A stretch of 64,000 bases of DNA from Flavobacterium pectinovorum (GCF_900142715.1 NZ_FRBX01000002.1:434001-498000), one strand, 5' to 3'; positions 39,118 through 48,702 are shown, counted from the first letter of the stretch. Translations and numbers: made by a program. Notes: generated from the letters alone by a model not told the origin.

Positions 39118-39639
39118 TTAGCAATTTGTTGTTGTTCTTCCAAAGAATCTGTCATCCTTATCTGTTCTTCCGCTGTCTTCCATTGGGAATTCTTTTCGCA
39201 TTGGGAACGATATCATTTCATCCATATTCAAAATACGTTTCAATTGCGGATGACCAATAAAGTTAATCCCGTAGAAATCGTATGTTTCTCTTTCCATCCA
39301 ATTTGAACTTAGGAAAATATTTGAAATGGTTTTTATCTCTGGTTTTTCACCGTTTAAGAATACTTTGATTCTAATACGTTTGTTTTCGTACCAATTGTGC
39401 AAATGATATACTATTGCAAACTGACGATCTGTTTCGTTGTCCGGATAATGAACACCGCATAAATCGGTTAAAAAATGGAATCGTAAATCAGAATCGTTTT
39501 TCAAAAAAAGAATCAGGGCTGTGATTTTGTCAGCAGTAGTTTCTAGTGAAAAAATATCTCTTTCTTGTTGAAAGTTAAAAACACTTGTGTCAAATGTTTC
39601 TGTAAGTTTATCTTGAATCAGGGTATTTTCTAAAGCCAT
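39118..39639 (-). CDS. nuoC: NADH-quinone oxidoreductase subunit C
   Basis: 30-kDa-type peripheral-arm subunit. The 173 residues include LTDLCGVHYPDNETDRQFAI and the C-terminal signature WMERETYDFYGINFIGHP. It starts 2 bases after the nuoB stop. Confidence 0.95.
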   Translation of the reverse strand: MALENTLIQDKLTETFDTSVFNFQQERDIFSLETTADKITALILFLKNDSDLRFHFLTDLCGVHYPDNETDRQFAIVYHLHNWYENKRIRIKVFLNGEKPEIKTISNIFLSSNWMERETYDFYGINFIGHPQLKRILNMDEMISFPMRKEFPMEDSGRTDKDDRFFGRTTTNC

Positions 39640-39640
39640 C

Positions 39641-40189
39641 TTATGAAATGTTATATGAAGCTAGTAATTCTTGGTATTCTGGAGAACTTCTGCGTCTCAC
39701 AGATTCGCTTTTTACCAATTCCTGAAGTTTCATTACTCCATCAACAATTTGTTCTGGTCTTGGAGGGCATCCCGGAACGTAAACGTCAACAGGAATTACT
39801 TTATCAATTCCTTGTAAAACAGAATAAGTATCGAAGATTCCGCCTGATGAAGCACAAGCTCCAACTGCAATTACCCAGCGAGGTTCAGACATTTGTTCGT
39901 AAACTTGTCTTAAGATAGGTGCCATTTTTTTAGAAATAGTTCCCATTACCAGCAACATATCTGCCTGACGAGGAGAAAAACTCACACGCTCAGAACCAAA
40001 TCGTGCTAAATCGTAGTGTGAAGCCATTGTGGCCATGAATTCGATACCACAGCATGAAGTTGCAAAAGGCAAAGGCCATAATGAATTGGCTCTTGCTAAA
40101 CCTACAACATCATTTAGTTTTGTAGCGAAGAAACCTTCTCCTACAACTCCTTCTGGCGCTGCAACCATATTTACATTTGAATCGCTCAT
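39641..40189 (-). CDS. nuoB: NADH-quinone oxidoreductase subunit B
   Basis: Carries the terminal cluster N2, which reduces quinone. The 182 residues have the tandem-cysteine motif [16 protein letters not shown] and the further ligands in [13 protein letters not shown] and VPGCPPRPE, with the characteristic [16 protein letters not shown] stretch between. Confidence 0.97.
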   Translation of the reverse strand: MSDSNVNMVAAPEGVVGEGFFATKLNDVVGLARANSLWPLPFATSCCGIEFMATMASHYDLARFGSERVSFSPRQADMLLVMGTISKKMAPILRQVYEQMSEPRWVIAVGACASSGGIFDTYSVLQGIDKVIPVDVYVPGCPPRPEQIVDGVMKLQELVKSESVRRRSSPEYQELLASYNIS

Positions 40190-40195
40190 TTTATT

Positions 40196-40340
40196 TTAGA
40201 TTTTAGATTTCTGATTTTAGATTTTGTAAACCTGAAAATCGAAATCAATTTTAAAAATCGATTATATTTTAAGAAACTTATTTTTTCAAATCTAAAATTC
40301 TAAATCAAACAATCTAAAATTTAAAATCTGAAATCATAAA
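40196..40340. repeat. AATCTAAAAT-type inverted decamer cluster between nuoA and nuoB
   Basis: The left part of the gap carries repeated TTTTAGATTT units and the right part their inverse (AAATCTAAAA, AATCTAAAAT, AAATCTGAAATC), so the spacer could fold onto itself as an imperfect hairpin. Similar units occur in the nuoD-nuoE gap. Confidence 0.55.
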
Positions 40341-40343
40341 TTA

Positions 40344-40709
40344 TTATTCCCAGTCTAAAGCTTTCTTTTTGATGATATAGAAGAAGCCAACTAAAAGCAA
40401 AGCCATAAAGACAATCATTTTAAGCATTCCCTCAACACCAAGTTCTTTAAAGTTTACTGCCCAAGGATAAAGGAAAATTACCTCTACATCAAACAATACA
40501 AACAAAATGGCTACTAAGAAGTATTTTACAGAAAAAGGAATACGGGCGTTACCAACAGATTCGATACCGCACTCAAAGTTTTTATCTTTAACTTCTGAAG
40601 TTCTTTTTGGACCTAATTTTCCAGAAACAATGATGGTTCCTACCACAAAACCTACAGCTAAAATAAACTGCATTAAAATAGGAAGATAACTGTATTGATC
40701 AGATTGCAT
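40344..40709 (-). CDS. nuoA: NADH-quinone oxidoreductase subunit A
   Basis: Three-helix membrane subunit near the quinone channel and first gene of the operon. The 121 residues show the conserved loop KNFECGIESVGNARIPFSVK and the Asp/Glu-bearing helix LVAILFVLFDVEVIFLYPWA. The start lies about 35 bases after a strong promoter. Confidence 0.95.
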   Translation of the reverse strand: MQSDQYSYLPILMQFILAVGFVVGTIIVSGKLGPKRTSEVKDKNFECGIESVGNARIPFSVKYFLVAILFVLFDVEVIFLYPWAVNFKELGVEGMLKMIVFMALLLVGFFYIIKKKALDWE

Positions 40710-40743
40710 AATCTTGGGGGTTTTTTACTTAAAAAATGAGCCA

Positions 40744-40774
40744 CAAAGATAGCTTTCAACTCTGTAAATCACAA
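40744..40774 (-). promoter_or_regulatory. Promoter of the nuo operon
   Basis: On the minus strand TTG (40774-40772), a 20-base spacer and the exact -7 element TATCTTTG (40751-40744), just before nuoA. I see no similarly strong promoter inside the operon. Confidence 0.75.
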
Positions 40775-40881
40775 GCTAAAAAAGGATTTAAGTGGGTAAC
40801 AAAAGGGTGATTGTTTGTAATTTTTATTGATTATAAATAACAACAACCTATTTTATGTTTTTTTTAAGATTTGAGCAAAAA

Positions 40882-40911
40882 AAAACGTCTCGAAATTAAT
40901 CGAGACGTTTT
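40882..40911 (-). terminator. Terminator of the cold-shock gene
   Basis: Perfect 11-base stem AAAACGTCTCG/CGAGACGTTTT with an 8-base loop, and a long A-run on the plus strand that becomes the U-tract for the minus-strand gene. Confidence 0.88.
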
Positions 40912-40953
40912 AAAACCATTCAGAGGCAAAAAAAATAAATTGCTATATTTTTC

Positions 40954-41148
40954 TTAGATTACTGCTACTTTAGCAGCAACTTTCCCTTTTCTTCCTTCTT
41001 CTTCTTCATAGCTTACACGGTCACCTTCGCGTAATTCTTCCGCGTTAATTCCTGAAGCGTGAACGAAGATATCTTTTCCTGTTTCTTCGTCTGTAATGAA
41101 TCCATAACCTTTAGATTCATTGAAAAATTTTACTGTACCTGTACGCAT
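40954..41148 (-). CDS. Cold-shock domain protein
   Basis: Single-stranded nucleic-acid-binding RNA chaperone, 64 residues, one cold-shock domain. RNP motifs are visible: KGYGFI and DIFVHAS. The rest (GDRVSYEEEEGRKGKVAAKV) is the usual fourth and fifth strand. Monocistronic, with its own promoter and terminator. The upstream leader is short, so a long thermosensor leader like that of E. coli cspA is not obvious. Confidence 0.95.
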   Translation of the reverse strand: MRTGTVKFFNESKGYGFITDEETGKDIFVHASGINAEELREGDRVSYEEEEGRKGKVAAKVAVI

Positions 41149-41177
41149 TGTAATTGTAATAATAATTTATAATGTAG

Positions 41178-41210
41178 CAAATGTAACATATAAATTCATA
41201 CAAAAGACAA
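41178..41210 (-). promoter_or_regulatory. Promoter of the cold-shock gene
   Basis: Minus-strand -7 element TACATTTG (41185-41178), with TTG at 41210-41208 (22-base spacer) or 41203-41201 (15-base spacer). The remainder of the 361-base gap 41149-41509 holds the aspS terminator and AT-rich sequence without a gene. Confidence 0.6.
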
Positions 41211-41452
41211 TAAGGTGTTAATTTTTTGTAAAAATTATTGATTCACAGTGTTTTCGCTATTTATATTGCATCAATTTACATATGGATATGCTTTAATTGA
41301 GAATCATTTATTGTAAGAATAAAAAGTAGGAATTTTTTAAATTATCTTCAAAATTATTTTTTTAATAGAACAATTCGCTTTCTCATCATCAATCTTAAGT
41401 TTACAAATCGTGTTTCTCCTTTAAAATAGGCATTGCTTCATTATCAAGCATA

Positions 41453-41488
41453 AAAAAACTGCAGCTAATTTTTTAGCTGCAGTTTTTT
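41453..41488 (-). terminator. Terminator of aspS
   Basis: Perfect 16-base arms (AAAAAACTGCAGCTAA and inverse) with a TTTT loop, about 22 bases after the aspS stop; T-rich minus-strand continuation. Confidence 0.9.
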
Positions 41489-41509
41489 AATTTTAAATTT
41501 CTTTAGAAA

Positions 41510-43261
41510 TTATATTGTATCTACTTTAATATGAAGTTCTTTTAATTGGGCATCATCAATTTTGGCTGGTGCATCAATCATTACATCACGACCAGAATTG
41601 TTTTTTGGGAAAGCAATAAAGTCTCTAATAGTCTCTTGTCCTCCTAAAATGGCAACCAATCTGTCTAAACCAAAAGCCAGACCTCCGTGTGGCGGTGCTC
41701 CAAATTGAAACGCATCCATTAAGAAGCCAAATTGTGCTTTTGCTTCATCCTCGGTAAAACCTAAATATTTAAACATCAATTGTTGTGTCGCTTTATCGTG
41801 AATACGAATAGAACCTCCACCAATTTCATTTCCGTTTAAAACCATATCATAAGCGTTTGCACGAACTTTTCCCGGTTCAGTTTCCAACAAATGCATGTCT
41901 TCTGGTTTTGGAGACGTAAACGGGTGGTGCATTGCATGATAACGGCCACTTTCTTCGTCAAGCTCTAATAATGGAAAATCTACAACCCATAAAGGTGCAA
42001 ATTCTTCTGGTTTACGCAATCCTAAACGGGTTGCTAATTCCATACGAAGCGCAGAAAGCTGTCCACGAGTTTTATCAGCAGGGCCTGAAAGTACAAAAAT
42101 CATATCTCCGGGTTTTGCTCCAGTAATTTTTGCCCATTGTGCTAAATCGTCCTGATCGTAAAATTTATCTACAGATGATTTAAAAGTTCCGTCGTCATTA
42201 CATTTTGAATACACCATTCCTGATGCTCCAACTTGCGGGCGTTTTACCCAGTCAATTAATCCGTCAATTTCTTTACGGGTATAATTTCCTGCTCCCGGAA
42301 CTGCAATTCCAACTACTAATTCTGCGGCGTTGAATACAGGAAAGTCTTTGTGTTTTGCAAATTCGTTTAATTCTCCAAATTCCATTCCGAAACGAATGTC
42401 CGGTTTGTCATTTCCATATGTTTTCATGGCATAATCGTAGGTAATTCTAGGAAATTTATCTACTTCGATACCTTTAATTTCTTTTAGTAAATGTCTTGTC
42501 AAACCTTCAAAAACATTCAAAATGTCTTCTTGTTCTACAAATGCCATTTCACAATCGATTTGTGTAAACTCAGGTTGACGGTCTGCACGTAAATCTTCAT
42601 CACGGAAACATTTCACGATCTGGAAATATTTATCCATTCCGCCCACCATCAACAATTGTTTAAAAGTTTGTGGAGATTGTGGCAAGGCATAAAATTGTCC
42701 TTCGTTCATTCTACTTGGAACAACGAAATCTCTTGCACCTTCCGGAGTCGATTTAATTAAGTATGGCGTTTCAACTTCGCAGAAATCTAAATCAGATAGA
42801 TATTTACGAACTTCCATCGCTACTTTATGACGGAATAATAAACTGTTTTTTACAGGATTACGACGAATATCCAAGTAACGGTATTTCATTCTGATATCTT
42901 CACCGCCATCAGTTTCATCTTCAATCGTAAATGGAGGCGTTAATGCTGCATTTAAAATATTCAATTCAGAAACTAAAATTTCGATTTCACCAGTCGGTAT
43001 ATTTTTGTTTTTGGCTTCACGCTCAATAACAGTTCCTTTTACCTGAATCACAAACTCTCTACCAAGTGTTTTAGCCAGTTCAAAAACGGTTTTATCAGTA
43101 CGGCTTTCGTCGAAAATAAGTTGCGTAATTCCGTAACGGTCGCGTAAATCAACCCAATTCATAAATCCTTTATCGCGTGATTTTTGAACCCAACCTGCAA
43201 GTGTAACCTCGGTATTAATATTTGAAGCGTTTAACTCGCCGCAATTATGACTTCTATACAT
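41510..43261 (-). CDS. aspS: Aspartyl-tRNA synthetase
   Basis: Class II synthetase that charges tRNA-Asp. The 583 residues include the N-terminal OB-fold anticodon-binding domain (about 1-105), motif 2 ([18 protein letters not shown]), the bacterial GAD insertion (about 295-410) and motif 3 ([13 protein letters not shown]). Presence of the GAD domain marks the bacterial type. A -7 element TACTTTTG lies at 43280-43287 on the minus strand, about 20 bases before the start. Confidence 0.97.
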   Translation of the reverse strand: MYRSHNCGELNASNINTEVTLAGWVQKSRDKGFMNWVDLRDRYGITQLIFDESRTDKTVFELAKTLGREFVIQVKGTVIEREAKNKNIPTGEIEILVSELNILNAALTPPFTIEDETDGGEDIRMKYRYLDIRRNPVKNSLLFRHKVAMEVRKYLSDLDFCEVETPYLIKSTPEGARDFVVPSRMNEGQFYALPQSPQTFKQLLMVGGMDKYFQIVKCFRDEDLRADRQPEFTQIDCEMAFVEQEDILNVFEGLTRHLLKEIKGIEVDKFPRITYDYAMKTYGNDKPDIRFGMEFGELNEFAKHKDFPVFNAAELVVGIAVPGAGNYTRKEIDGLIDWVKRPQVGASGMVYSKCNDDGTFKSSVDKFYDQDDLAQWAKITGAKPGDMIFVLSGPADKTRGQLSALRMELATRLGLRKPEEFAPLWVVDFPLLELDEESGRYHAMHHPFTSPKPEDMHLLETEPGKVRANAYDMVLNGNEIGGGSIRIHDKATQQLMFKYLGFTEDEAKAQFGFLMDAFQFGAPPHGGLAFGLDRLVAILGGQETIRDFIAFPKNNSGRDVMIDAPAKIDDAQLKELHIKVDTI

Positions 43262-43412
43262 GATCTAAATTTTAGACTGCAAAAGTAAACACAAAATTCA
43301 AAATAATATAGTAAAGTGATAACTTGATGTTCAATAATTTGAAATATTTTGTTAATTGTTAAATTTCAAACCATGAATTTCTTTAGATTTGAATTACTAA
43401 AAACAAACTTTA

Positions 43413-44414
43413 ATGTATATGAAGAAATTTTTCGTTTCCGGAATGTTGATTTTGAGCACTTTGAATATTATAGGTCAAGCCAAAAGTCAAATTGCTTTTA
43501 CGGCTAAAATTACCAATAGAAATAGCGATACCTTAGTAATTAAAGGAGCGAATAATTTTAAACAAGTAATTCCGATTAATAAAAAAGAATTATTTGCTGC
43601 CAATTTCGAGGCTCCAAAAGGATTTTATATGTTTTCTGATGGTGTAGAATCATCTAATTTTTACATAACACCAAATTCTGAAGTAAATCTGACGATGAAT
43701 GCCAAAGAATTTGACGAAACGATTGTATATAAAGGTAAGGGCGTAAATGAAAGTAACTTTCTTGCGCAATATGCTTTATCAAACGAAAAATTTATGAATG
43801 ACGCTTCTGGTAAAGAAGCAGCAGAATTTGCAGTATTACTTGAAACAAAGAAAAAAACGGATCTGGAAAATATCGAAAAAGGTGATTATGATCCTGAATT
43901 TAAAGTGGCTTTGAAAAGATCTTTTGAAGAATTTAATCAATATGCCGTACAAGATTATGAAAGAACCTCAAAAGCTAAAAAGCTGAACGGAAAACCTTCT
44001 GTAATATTTGATTATGAAAATCATAAAGGAGGAAAAACAAAACTTTCTGATTTAAAGGGAAAGTATGTTTATATTGATCTTTGGGCAACCTGGTGTGGAC
44101 CTTGTAGAGCTGAGATTCCTTATTTGCAAAAAATAGAAGAGAAATATCATGGAAAAAATATTGAGTTTGTAAGCATTTCTGTTGATGTTCCGAAAGATCA
44201 TGATAAATGGAAAAAGTTTGTAACAGATAAACAATTAGGTGGCATTCAGTTATTTTCTGATAACGAATGGAAATCAGAATTTGTAACGAGTTATGAAGTA
44301 ACCGGAATTCCGAGATTTATTTTGATTGATCCAAAGGGTAATATTTTAAATTCAGATGCTGACAGACCCTCTTCTCAAGACCTTCAAACGCAGTTGGATG
44401 CATTATTAAAGTAA
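43413..44414 (+). CDS. TlpA-like thioredoxin-domain protein, exported
   Basis: Periplasmic thiol-disulfide oxidoreductase. The 333-residue protein begins with a signal peptide (KKFFVSGMLILSTLNIIGQ). The second in-frame ATG (43419) is an equally plausible start. Residues about 25-125 form a beta-rich DUF4369-like domain, then a helical linker. The thioredoxin fold runs from about 195 with the active site WATWCGPCRAEIP and the cis-Pro region VTGIPRFILIDP. A terminator follows. Confidence 0.9.
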   Translation: MYMKKFFVSGMLILSTLNIIGQAKSQIAFTAKITNRNSDTLVIKGANNFKQVIPINKKELFAANFEAPKGFYMFSDGVESSNFYITPNSEVNLTMNAKEFDETIVYKGKGVNESNFLAQYALSNEKFMNDASGKEAAEFAVLLETKKKTDLENIEKGDYDPEFKVALKRSFEEFNQYAVQDYERTSKAKKLNGKPSVIFDYENHKGGKTKLSDLKGKYVYIDLWATWCGPCRAEIPYLQKIEEKYHGKNIEFVSISVDVPKDHDKWKKFVTDKQLGGIQLFSDNEWKSEFVTSYEVTGIPRFILIDPKGNILNSDADRPSSQDLQTQLDALLK

Positions 44415-44470
44415 TTTAGTGTCAAATTTACAACGTTATCGTGAATTTATATTTTTTATAAAAAACCAGT

Positions 44471-44499
44471 AAAACCAGTGCCTCAGCACTGGTTTTTTT
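44471..44499 (+). terminator. Terminator of the TlpA-like gene
   Basis: Perfect 11-base stem AAAACCAGTGC/GCACTGGTTTT with a CTCA loop and a continuing T-run. Confidence 0.9.
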
Positions 44500-44560
44500 G
44501 TATGTATATAATTTCCAATGTTAAGTTTTTATTCAATGTTACCAAATTGTTAAGTAAAAG

Positions 44561-44591
44561 TTTGTTTAATGTAAACAATTAATTATATTTG
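44561..44591 (+). promoter_or_regulatory. Promoter of the MORN-like gene
   Basis: TTTG (44561-44564), a 19-base spacer and TATATTTG (44584-44591). The predicted start of transcription near 44598 makes the longer ORF start at 44600 unlikely and favours 44624. Confidence 0.7.
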
Positions 44592-44623
44592 ATAACGATT
44601 TGATAACATTAATACCTGAAGAT

Positions 44624-44971
44624 ATGAAAAAATGTGTGATTTTAGTTGCAATGATGTTCTCTGGAATTTTAGTTGCACAAGAAGGGAAACCAGAATTAGA
44701 AGCTGTTGGAAACAAAGTAAAAGCTACTTATTATTATGATAATGGCAGAGTACAACAAGAAGGTTTCTATAAAGATGGTAAATTAGATGGTGCTTGGGTA
44801 TCTTATGACGAAAAAGGAAATAAACTTGCCGTTGGAGAATACACAAACGGAATGAAAACTGGAAAATGGATTTTCTTTAATGCGAATAATCTTTGCGAAG
44901 TGGCTTTTGAAAACAGCCAGGTAGCATCAGTTAAAAATTTACAAAAGAATGCTTTAGCAAATAGAAACTAA
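44624..44971 (+). CDS. Exported MORN/YwqK-like repeat protein
   Basis: Small exported protein of unknown function. Using the ATG at 44624 the 115-residue product opens with a signal peptide (KKCVILVAMMFSGILVAQ). Three MORN-like units follow: YYYDNGRVQQEGFYKDGKLD, GAWVSYDEKGNKLAVGEY and TNGMKTGKWIFFNANN. Such repeats occur in the YwqK antitoxin-like family and in membrane-associated proteins. There is no toxin partner beside it. A strong promoter and terminator bracket it, so it is a stand-alone, probably well-expressed unit. Confidence 0.8.
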   Translation: MKKCVILVAMMFSGILVAQEGKPELEAVGNKVKATYYYDNGRVQQEGFYKDGKLDGAWVSYDEKGNKLAVGEYTNGMKTGKWIFFNANNLCEVAFENSQVASVKNLQKNALANRN

Positions 44972-44993
44972 GGTAATTTCTACTATAGTTTAC

Positions 44994-45020
44994 AAAACCG
45001 CTTTTAGGAGCGGTTTTTTT
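44994..45020 (+). terminator. Terminator of the MORN-like gene
   Basis: Nine-base stem AAAACCGCT/AGCGGTTTT with a 6-base loop and a T-run, 22 bases after the stop codon. Confidence 0.85.
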
Positions 45021-45064
45021 TTGGATCAATACGAAAACGATTGGAGAGAGAAAAAAAATTACCA

Positions 45065-45195
45065 CAGAGAACGCAAAGTTTTTTGAATATATTAAGTTTA
45101 GTAAAAACACAAAGTTCACAAAGCTTTGCGAACTTCGATTGTGTAAAGACAACTTACATCTTAGCGAACTCTGCGAAAAAACTTTGTGTTCTCTG
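45065..45195. repeat. Nested intergenic palindrome (CAGAGAACGCAAAG family)
   Basis: Outer 20-base arms at 45065-45084 and 45176-45195 pair with one mismatch. Inside, a second palindrome at about 45112-45135 (AAGTTCACAAAG...) is nested. It sits between two convergent genes and would form a large cruciform or RNA hairpin. Confidence 0.8.
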
Positions 45196-45265
45196 CGTTA
45201 AAAAATAATTAAGGAGTGTAAAATTTTTAATGTTTCTCCACAATATTTAGCATTAAGCGGTTTTT

Positions 45266-46381
45266 TTATGCCTTCAATTTTTTACAGCTCTTTTTTCTTC
45301 GTCCGTACCAAATTACAAAGCCCGTTACAGGCAAAGCTGCTGCAATTAAACTTGCTGTAAAAGCAATAATTTTTCCCGGTAAATCTAAAATTTGTCCGGT
45401 GTGAATTCCGTAATTCATTTCGACTACCTGTAAACCTAAAGTTTTTTTATCGTAAGGTTCACTTTGTATTAGTTTTCCGTTTTCAGGATGAAAATAATAA
45501 TTCGTTTGATGATCGTATCGCAAAGTATGCGGGTAAGCTCCGGTATTAATAATATCGCCTTTTTGTTGCGGAGTAGTTACATAAAACATTTCGGCTGTTG
45601 GCTGCAACTTCATGGTTTGCATAAAAGCACGATCGGTAGCAATCATTTTATTTGCTTTGAATTTTGTTGTGTCTATTGTTGGTGCTTTTGTTTCTAAAGC
45701 TTTATCTCCGCCAAAATTGAAAGTTTTGTAAATTCCATCACCAACCCATTCATAAGTAAAAGTTAAACCCGTAATAGCAATAATAACGGCGATAATCGAA
45801 ATGTAAAACCCCGATGTATTGTGCCAATCGTAGTTTACACGACGCCATTTGGCCGACCATTTTACGGAGAAGCTTCTTTTAATATCACTTTTTCGTTTTG
45901 GCCACCATTGAATTATTCCCGTTATAAGTAAAATAATAAAGATGATTGTTGCGCCACCAACAATATGTTTGCCAATATAATCAGGCAGAAGCAAATACAA
46001 ATGAATGTATTCGACAATAATAAAAAAGTCGGTTTCCGGATTTTCTGTTTTTAAATATTTTCCGGTGTATGGATTAAAGTACAGATATAAATTTTCGGTA
46101 TCAGAATAGGTATAAACAATTGCAGATCGATTTTTACCATAATAAGAAACCATGCTTGATTTGTAATTCGGAAGAATTGCTTTGGCTTTTTCCTGTAGAA
46201 CCGAAGGCATTAAAAAGGGTTTGTTTTGAGGTTCTACCAAACGCCATTCTTTTCGTGTAATATCTTTTATTTCGTCATGAAAACAAAAAATACAGCCGGT
46301 AATGCTGACAATAAAAACAATAAGCCCGGAAATTAATCCGAGCCATTTATGTAGAAAACGTATTTTCGTTTTGAATCCCAT
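45266..46381 (-). CDS. PepSY-associated membrane protein, probable iron reductase
   Basis: Inner-membrane protein of the PepSY_TM family. The 371 residues have four helices: WLGLISGLIVFIVSITGCIF near the N-terminus, two in the middle (about 115-150 and 185-210) and one near the C-terminus (about 335-360). Periplasmic PepSY-like loops lie between, and histidines sit at the helix ends (HKWLG, IHLYL, WHNTSG, IHTGQ) as in heme-binding members. Family members such as FpvG and FoxB reduce siderophore-bound iron. Last gene of a four-gene set. Function inferred by family and neighbours. Confidence 0.82.
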   Translation of the reverse strand: MGFKTKIRFLHKWLGLISGLIVFIVSITGCIFCFHDEIKDITRKEWRLVEPQNKPFLMPSVLQEKAKAILPNYKSSMVSYYGKNRSAIVYTYSDTENLYLYFNPYTGKYLKTENPETDFFIIVEYIHLYLLLPDYIGKHIVGGATIIFIILLITGIIQWWPKRKSDIKRSFSVKWSAKWRRVNYDWHNTSGFYISIIAVIIAITGLTFTYEWVGDGIYKTFNFGGDKALETKAPTIDTTKFKANKMIATDRAFMQTMKLQPTAEMFYVTTPQQKGDIINTGAYPHTLRYDHQTNYYFHPENGKLIQSEPYDKKTLGLQVVEMNYGIHTGQILDLPGKIIAFTASLIAAALPVTGFVIWYGRRKKSCKKLKA

Positions 46382-46443
46382 TTTTGAATAAAACCGTAAA
46401 TGTATACGGTTAATCCATAAGGGGCAAATAATTTGTAGTGTTT

Positions 46444-47997
46444 TTAGCTTTTTGTGACAGTTTTAGGTTTTAAATGATAAGCAACATAAAGCGATATCGA
46501 AGCCAGAACAATCCAAAAAACATCTATAACGAAAACCTGAATATGATTTTCTATAAACGAATTCCAAAACCAATCGCCGGAAACAATTCCATTTGCAATT
46601 GGAATTAAAAATCCTAAAATACTTCCTGAAATCAGGCAAAATTTATTCGTGAAGTCATCATTCTTTTTAATGATAAAAAAGACCGCAAGCAACAGCCATC
46701 CGCCAAAATAAAGTGTAAATAAATTAGATTGACTTAATGGATGAAAAACTTTAGCAGCAATAAAAGCCAAGGCAGTTATAGGGTACATACTTAAACAAAT
46801 AGCCAAATAAATACGAACAACCGCAGCATTGAATCGTCTTTTCTTTTCGGGCATATTGTTTTTTTGTCTTGCAACCAGCCAAATCATAACGCCTGAAATG
46901 ATTACAAAACAAGTAATAATTCCTAAAATGAAACTCACAATTTTTAATGGATAACCTCCGTAATCACCATAATGAATTCGGTACAATACGTTTTTTACAA
47001 CATCTAAATAATTGTTTTGCGTAATAGGATTTTTTCTGGCGATTTCTTTTCCATCAGCGATACGGTAAACTACTTTTCCAACTCCTGTGAATTTTTTATC
47101 GTGTGGCATTTCACCTTCTACAACAACATGCATATTCGCATCACCATAATTTTGGATGAAAACACGTGTAATTTCAAAATCTGACCAATTGCTTTTTGCT
47201 TTTGCAACCAACTGATCGATATTAAAAGGAGTTGCTAATTTTTTATTATCAAATTTATACTCAGGGTCTTTATATTCTAATTCCTTATATAATTTATCCT
47301 GATCGCCTTTGTATAAAGCCATTACAGCCGGAGCAACAATCAAAAGTTTAATCATAAAAAAAGCTCCTGTTACGGCATATACAAACTGAAAAGGTAAACC
47401 AATCATTCCTAATGCTGTGTGAGCATCTGTCCATAATGTTTTTAATTTTTCCTTTGGGCGGAAAACATAAAAGTTGGATACAATTTTTTTCCAATGTAAT
47501 AAAACACCCGTTATAATTGCAAATAGAAAGAATAAAGCAATAAATCCTGAAAGATAATACCCAACAGGATAAGGTATTTGCGCTAAAAAGTGCAAACGGT
47601 ATAAAAATTCACCTAAAGAATAAGATTCTTCATAAGTGAATGACTTGTAATTTTGAGTGTCCAGATAAAAAAATGTTCCCTCTTTTTGTTTGGCTGGAGC
47701 CAAAGTATCTTTGGTACCTTCTAAATAAATGGCAACTCTTCTTTCGGTACTTGGTTTAGAAATCGTAATGTTTCTTCCGTGTAAAACATATTTTTTGTCA
47801 AGTGTATCTAAAGCTGTGCTGTAATTTAATTGAATTTCTTTTGTATTTGCAGTAGATTCGCTTCTTTCCCAATTGATGATTTCATCTCTAAAAAAAGAAA
47901 AAGATCCTGCGAAGAAAATCACAAAAAGAACTACACTAATAACGATTCCGCTTACGGTATGTGTATGAAAATAGATATTGTAATTACGGTTACTCAT
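46444..47997 (-). CDS. PepSY domain membrane protein with extra C-terminal helices
   Basis: A second, larger PepSY_TM protein, 517 residues. The core repeats the layout of its neighbour: HTHTVSGIVISVVLFVIFFA, YRLHFLAQIPYPVGYYLSGF, WTDAHTALGMIGLPFQFVYA and YRIHYGDYGGYPLKIVSFIL, again with conserved histidines. Three or more further helices follow after residue about 390. It starts one base after the DUF3649-like gene and precedes the smaller PepSY gene by 62 bases. Probable role in periplasmic iron reduction or siderophore processing. Confidence 0.82.
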   Translation of the reverse strand: MSNRNYNIYFHTHTVSGIVISVVLFVIFFAGSFSFFRDEIINWERSESTANTKEIQLNYSTALDTLDKKYVLHGRNITISKPSTERRVAIYLEGTKDTLAPAKQKEGTFFYLDTQNYKSFTYEESYSLGEFLYRLHFLAQIPYPVGYYLSGFIALFFLFAIITGVLLHWKKIVSNFYVFRPKEKLKTLWTDAHTALGMIGLPFQFVYAVTGAFFMIKLLIVAPAVMALYKGDQDKLYKELEYKDPEYKFDNKKLATPFNIDQLVAKAKSNWSDFEITRVFIQNYGDANMHVVVEGEMPHDKKFTGVGKVVYRIADGKEIARKNPITQNNYLDVVKNVLYRIHYGDYGGYPLKIVSFILGIITCFVIISGVMIWLVARQKNNMPEKKRRFNAAVVRIYLAICLSMYPITALAFIAAKVFHPLSQSNLFTLYFGGWLLLAVFFIIKKNDDFTNKFCLISGSILGFLIPIANGIVSGDWFWNSFIENHIQVFVIDVFWIVLASISLYVAYHLKPKTVTKS

Positions 47998-47998
47998 G

Positions 47999-48301
47999 TT
48001 ATTGTGCGGTTGGATTATAGGTTTGGCCTAAATAAATAAAAAGAGAAAAAACTAAGGTAAGAAGTATGTAAATTCCCCAGATTTTCCATCCGCTTTTTGC
48101 TAAAAAGGCAACTACCATAAGTGCTACCCAAAGTATGAAACCGCTAAAAGCCATTGTCATTAAAACATTGGCGCGATTAAACCAGGATGCCAAAGCCAGA
48201 TGAAAAGTAACAGAAACAAAATAACCACCTAAAATAGCAGCTGTGATTTTGGCAAATCGTTGCCACTTAGATTGGGTTAAATATTTAGGATTAGCAGGCA
48301 T
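47999..48301 (-). CDS. Small membrane protein, DUF3649-like
   Basis: A 100-residue protein with three predicted helices (ITAAILGGYFVSVTFHLALA, MTMAFSGFILWVALMVVAFL, IWGIYILLTLVFSLFIYLG). Size, topology and position beside PepSY proteins match the DUF3649 partners in iron-uptake operons of other bacteria. I recognise the arrangement more than the exact sequence. Confidence 0.65.
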   Translation of the reverse strand: MPANPKYLTQSKWQRFAKITAAILGGYFVSVTFHLALASWFNRANVLMTMAFSGFILWVALMVVAFLAKSGWKIWGIYILLTLVFSLFIYLGQTYNPTAQ

Positions 48302-48316
48302 ATAAGTGAGGAATGT

Positions 48317-48649
48317 TTAGTTGTAATAGATTTCTAATAACGCAACAATTACAAATAATGCCAATAGTGCTTTAGAACTTACTTTTTTTAATGGAGTTAA
48401 AATGATAATCAAACTTCCAATTGTCATTAACTGAATAAAGAACATTAAAGTTCCGCAGCCTAAAGATTGTGTAAATAACCAAAATGCATAAGCGATTAAA
48501 AGTAAACCAAGACCTGTGATTTTGGTTTGCTTCGGATTGTTCTTCATCCATTTTTCAAAACCTAAATCATACGATAAAGCCGCTCTTTTTGAGGTGTAGT
48601 ACAAAGTATAAAAAGCTAAAAAAACGATAAGACTTGCTATTGTTATCAT
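48317..48649 (-). CDS. Small membrane protein, DUF3325-like
   Basis: A 110-residue protein with three or four helices, the first gene of the PepSY set. It resembles DUF3325 proteins: a first helix TIASLIVFLAFYTLYYTSKR, a KITGLGLLLIAYAFWLFTQS segment and SLGCGTLMFFIQL. A promoter candidate stands upstream. Role unknown; linked to iron release by context. Confidence 0.65.
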   Translation of the reverse strand: MITIASLIVFLAFYTLYYTSKRAALSYDLGFEKWMKNNPKQTKITGLGLLLIAYAFWLFTQSLGCGTLMFFIQLMTIGSLIIILTPLKKVSSKALLALFVIVALLEIYYN

Positions 48650-48702
48650 AATTCTTAATGATTTAAAAAATCAGAGGTTATTTAGAATAGATTTTAATAG
48701 CG

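Noticed and set aside
44600..44623. Longer start for the MORN-like gene
   Set aside because: It lies almost on the expected transcription start and would put non-signal residues before the signal peptide.
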